From Chromatiaceae bacterium (GTDB taxonomy: Bacteria > Pseudomonadota > Gammaproteobacteria > Chromatiales > Chromatiaceae): 64,000 bases of DNA. The position numbers were made by a program, and so were the translations under genes. Location: positions 421,570 through 485,569 of the forward strand of contig JACKML010000001.1 in the NCBI GenBank assembly GCA_024235415.1, in the 5' to 3' direction. A model generated the notes under the pieces. The model did not search any database, had not been told where the DNA came from, and saw only the letters and a program-made list of their open reading frames with translations. Shown here one piece after another: positions 62,074-64,000 of the stretch; the stretch's first letter is position 1; each line of letters opens with the position of its first letter.

Positions 62074-62100
62074 GTAGCGGCACAGGAACGCCAGGCTTTA
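62074..62100 (-). promoter_or_regulatory. Sigma-28 promoter of cheV-cheR
   Basis: The minus strand reads TAAAGCCT, 11 nt, GCCGCTAC, a clear FliA-type element with correct spacing. The transcription start would be about 32 nt before the cheV ATG. Confidence 0.75.
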
Positions 62101-62121
62101 ATGGCGGCAAATCGCCAAAAA

Positions 62122-62137
62122 CGGCACGAACCTTGCT
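62122..62137 (+). promoter_or_regulatory. Sigma-54 promoter facing flgA
   Basis: CGGCACGAACCTTGCT has the invariant GG and GC exactly 10 nt apart. The predicted start of transcription falls at or within a few bases of the flgA start codon, which would make the mRNA leaderless or nearly so. Confidence 0.6.
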
Positions 62138-62148
62138 GCCTGTTTGTC

Positions 62149-62862
62149 ATGTATCAAACCCGTCGAAAATCCGCCGCACTGGCGGTCGTGCTCATTGCCA
62201 TCGCCGGCAGCGGCAGCGCGGACGAATACCCGGCGCAGTCGCACGACAGCATCCGCGAGGCGGCGCGCCAGCATGCGCTGGCACAGGCGGACAATCTTGC
62301 GGGCCGGCCGGAAGTGACTGTCGGCAGCCTGGACAGCCGTCTCAAGCTCGCGCAGTGCGAACACGCACTCGAAACCTATGACTCGCCAAACGGCCTCAAC
62401 GGCGGCCGAGGGGTGGTCGGTGTGCGTTGCGAGGGCGGCAAACCCTGGAAGATCTACGTCCCGGTCCACCTCGCCCTGCTCGACACCGTGGTCGTCAGTA
62501 CCCGCCCTCTGGTGCGTGGTCAGGCCGTGCAGGCGGACGACGTGACGCTGAGCGAGGTCGACACCTCGACGCTGCACAAGGCCTACTTCACCCGCGTCGA
62601 CGACGTCGTCGGTCTGCGCAGCAAACGCGCGGTCGGTGGCGGCACCACGTTGCACGCGGGGCTGTTGGAGCGCGCCAGGCTGGTCAAACGCGGCAGCCAG
62701 GTGCAGATACTTGCCGTTACCGGCGGTCTACAGGTTAGGATGCGGGGCAAGGCGTTGGCTGATGGCACGCGCGGCGACCGGATCAAGGTGAAAAACCTCA
62801 GCTCCGGTCGCGAGGTCACCGGGACGGTGACCGGCTCTGGCCTGATCGAGGTCCTCAATTGA
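62149..62862 (+). CDS. flgA: Flagellar P-ring assembly chaperone FlgA
   Basis: The ATG at 62149 begins a signal peptide (MYQTRRKSAALAVVLIAIAGSGSA-DE). The 237-residue protein has the SAF-like domain VVVSTRPLVRGQAVQADDVTLSEVD and the C-terminal GLQVRMRGKALADGTRGDRIKVKNLSSGREVTGTVTGSGLIEV, diagnostic of FlgA. It chaperones FlgI into the P ring in the periplasm. It lies divergent from cheV and upstream of flgMN. Confidence 0.96.
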   Translation: MYQTRRKSAALAVVLIAIAGSGSADEYPAQSHDSIREAARQHALAQADNLAGRPEVTVGSLDSRLKLAQCEHALETYDSPNGLNGGRGVVGVRCEGGKPWKIYVPVHLALLDTVVVSTRPLVRGQAVQADDVTLSEVDTSTLHKAYFTRVDDVVGLRSKRAVGGGTTLHAGLLERARLVKRGSQVQILAVTGGLQVRMRGKALADGTRGDRIKVKNLSSGREVTGTVTGSGLIEVLN

Positions 62863-62936
62863 ACGTGAATCAGCCCGCCCGTTTACTGCCGAAACGACTA
62901 TTTTCGGAATGAATTTCACCACTTACGTCTGCTGCG

Positions 62937-62963
62937 TAAAGTCCGTCAAAAGTCGGACGATAC
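62937..62963 (+). promoter_or_regulatory. Sigma-28 promoter of flgM-flgN
   Basis: TAAAGTCC, 11 nt, GACGATAC is an excellent match to the FliA consensus with exact spacing, about 33 nt before the flgM ATG. It allows late, FliA-dependent expression of the anti-sigma factor. Confidence 0.85.
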
Positions 62964-62996
62964 AGAGCACGTAACAACCGTGAAGGTGTAACCGAG

Positions 62997-63323
62997 ATGG
63001 GCATCGAAATCAGTGGAAACAGCGGCCGACCGCCGCACGAGGCTGCCGAGGCGAGCAAATCGCAGGCAACCGCGAACAGCAACCAGCCGCGCGCAGGATC
63101 GGCGGCCAAGGGCCAGACAGCCGGTGGCGATCAGCTGAAGCTGTCGAACCAGGCAGCACAACTGCAGGCGCTCGAGGCCGAGATCGCCAATCTGCCGGTG
63201 GTCGACACGCAGCGCGTACAGGATGTGCAACGCACGCTGGCGACCGGATCGTTTCAGGTCGAGCCGGCGCGTGTCGCCGACAAGGTCCTGACCTTTGAGG
63301 CGGGACTCGCCAGGGCACAGTGA
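62997..63323 (+). CDS. flgM: Anti-sigma-28 factor FlgM
   Basis: The 108-residue protein has an unstructured polar N-terminal half and the conserved sigma-binding C-terminal half: DQLKLSNQAAQLQALEAEIANLPVVDTQRVQDVQRTLATGSFQVEPARVADKVL. FlgM holds FliA inactive until the hook is complete and it is exported. It has its own sigma-28 promoter and is followed 3 nt later by flgN. Confidence 0.95.
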   Translation: MGIEISGNSGRPPHEAAEASKSQATANSNQPRAGSAAKGQTAGGDQLKLSNQAAQLQALEAEIANLPVVDTQRVQDVQRTLATGSFQVEPARVADKVLTFEAGLARAQ

Positions 63324-63326
63324 ACC

Positions 63327-63806
63327 ATGGATAGCGCGCAACTCGGCAAGGCATTCACCGCCACCGTGCAGGCCAGCCTGCATGGCCTGCAGTCGATCGA
63401 ACCGGTACTCCAACGTGAGCAGGACGCGCTTGTCGGCAAGGATCCGGAGACCCTGCAACAGGTGGTGCGTGAAAAACTGGTCTTGCTGAAAGAGCTCGAA
63501 CACAGCGTACAGGCCCGCGACCGTCTGCAAAAAGCCGCTGGCCTGCCGGCGGGCAACGAGGGTGCGGGCAGGCTGGTCGAAGGGCTGCAACAGGAAGCGC
63601 TGACACAGGAATGGACGGCACTTACCGAAATCGCGCAACGCGTCGCCGAACTCAATGACCGTAATGGCCGACTGGCGATCCAGGGCCAACGCAACGCACG
63701 CAACGCGCTCGGCATCCTCACCGGCCGGGCGGCGAGCGAGGACACCTACAGCACACTGCGCCGCAAAGGCGGTGGTGTCGCGAGCTATACGCTCGGCAAG
63801 GTCTGA
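63327..63806 (+). CDS. flgN: Flagellar export chaperone FlgN
   Basis: This 159-residue helical protein has the FlgN pattern: QREQDALVGKDPETLQQVVREKLVLLKELEHSVQARDRLQKAAGLP, and ends in a linker containing NGRLAIQGQRNARNALGILTGR. FlgN binds FlgK and FlgL before export. The position directly after flgM is diagnostic. Confidence 0.92.
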   Translation: MDSAQLGKAFTATVQASLHGLQSIEPVLQREQDALVGKDPETLQQVVREKLVLLKELEHSVQARDRLQKAAGLPAGNEGAGRLVEGLQQEALTQEWTALTEIAQRVAELNDRNGRLAIQGQRNARNALGILTGRAASEDTYSTLRRKGGGVASYTLGKV

Positions 63807-63846
63807 CCCGGCGGCGCAGCGCTCGCTGACGCAACCATCAACGCCG

Positions 63847-63875
63847 TTACACACCCGCTCAGCTCGGGTTAGAAT
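63847..63875 (+). promoter_or_regulatory. Sigma-70 promoter for the tRNA-Arg gene
   Basis: TTACAC, 17 nt, TAGAAT is followed by a GC-rich discriminator (CCCCCGCCCCACC), the pattern of stringently controlled stable-RNA promoters. It lies 80 nt before the tRNA. Confidence 0.65.
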
Positions 63876-63954
63876 TCCCCCGCCCCACCGGCCTGCGCAC
63901 GTCTGCTCCACATTTTGACGGCCACGGTCGGTGCTTTGACGGGTAACACGCCCA

Positions 63955-64000
63955 GCCCTCGTAGCTCAGCTGGATAGAGCGCACCCCTCCTAAGGGTGAG
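63955..64000 (+). tRNA. tRNA-Arg(CCU), 3' part beyond the window
   Basis: The acceptor 5' strand GCCCTCG, D-arm (GCTC...GAGC) and anticodon arm CACCC-CTCCTAA-GGGTG are visible, giving anticodon CCU. The gene continues beyond base 64000. Confidence 0.9.

Overview
This window is a GC-rich bacterial chromosome segment, densely coded with many 1-8 nt gene overlaps. It most resembles a motile gammaproteobacterium, possibly a Chromatiales or sulfur-oxidiser-like lineage. The evidence is the rpsP-rimM-trmD-rplS operon, lpxH, FimV, a polar-type flagellar gene order (flgA / cheVR-flgBCDEFGHIJKL / flgMN), sigma-54 and sigma-28 promoters and a RAYT/REP system. The species assignment is inference.

Left part (1-24.5 kb): a partial AMP-dependent ligase; an outer-membrane phenol-pathway-type porin; a cytochrome c'-like protein; an OmpR/EnvZ-type two-component pair; an overlapping polysaccharide deacetylase/formyltransferase pair; then housekeeping genes (EVE protein, sulfurtransferase, cysS, two cyclophilins, AEC transporter, lpxH, DUF455). 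A three-gene set at 16.2-19.1 kb joins an ExbB/MotA-like channel, an unusual coiled-coil partner with a single N-terminal membrane anchor, and a COG0523 metal-chaperone GTPase. It is followed by rplS-trmD-rimM-rpsP, an OmpA-like lipid/peptidoglycan-associated protein, ffh and a ccsA-like gene.

Middle part (24.5-49.1 kb): the flagellar filament block fliT-fliS-fliD-flaG and two tandem flagellins on the minus strand, then fliW and a third flagellin on the plus strand. Next comes a Maf-type flagellin glycosyltransferase and a nonulosonic (legionaminic) acid pathway (legB, legG, legI, a legH-like acetyltransferase, ptmE, legF). This pathway is interrupted by fimV, by a Gdh3-like/GMC oxidoreductase pair fused translationally to legI, by a ParA/CHAD pair, and by a repetitive Trp/Asn/Gly-rich OmpA-domain protein. 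LegC is not in the window. The proteins together make, activate and attach a sialic-acid-like sugar to short flagellins.

Right part (49.1-64 kb): a REP-associated transposase (RAYT) flanked by repeated REP hairpins, then the rod/hook/ring operon flgBCDEFGHIJKL, cheR, cheV, flgA, flgMN and the first part of a tRNA-Arg gene. Promoters read directly from the sequence outline the flagellar cascade. Sigma-54 sites lie ahead of flgB, flgA, fliW and the third flagellin. Sigma-28 sites lie ahead of cheV, flgM and probably the tandem flagellins. No CRISPR array, prophage or complete insertion sequence other than the RAYT was seen.
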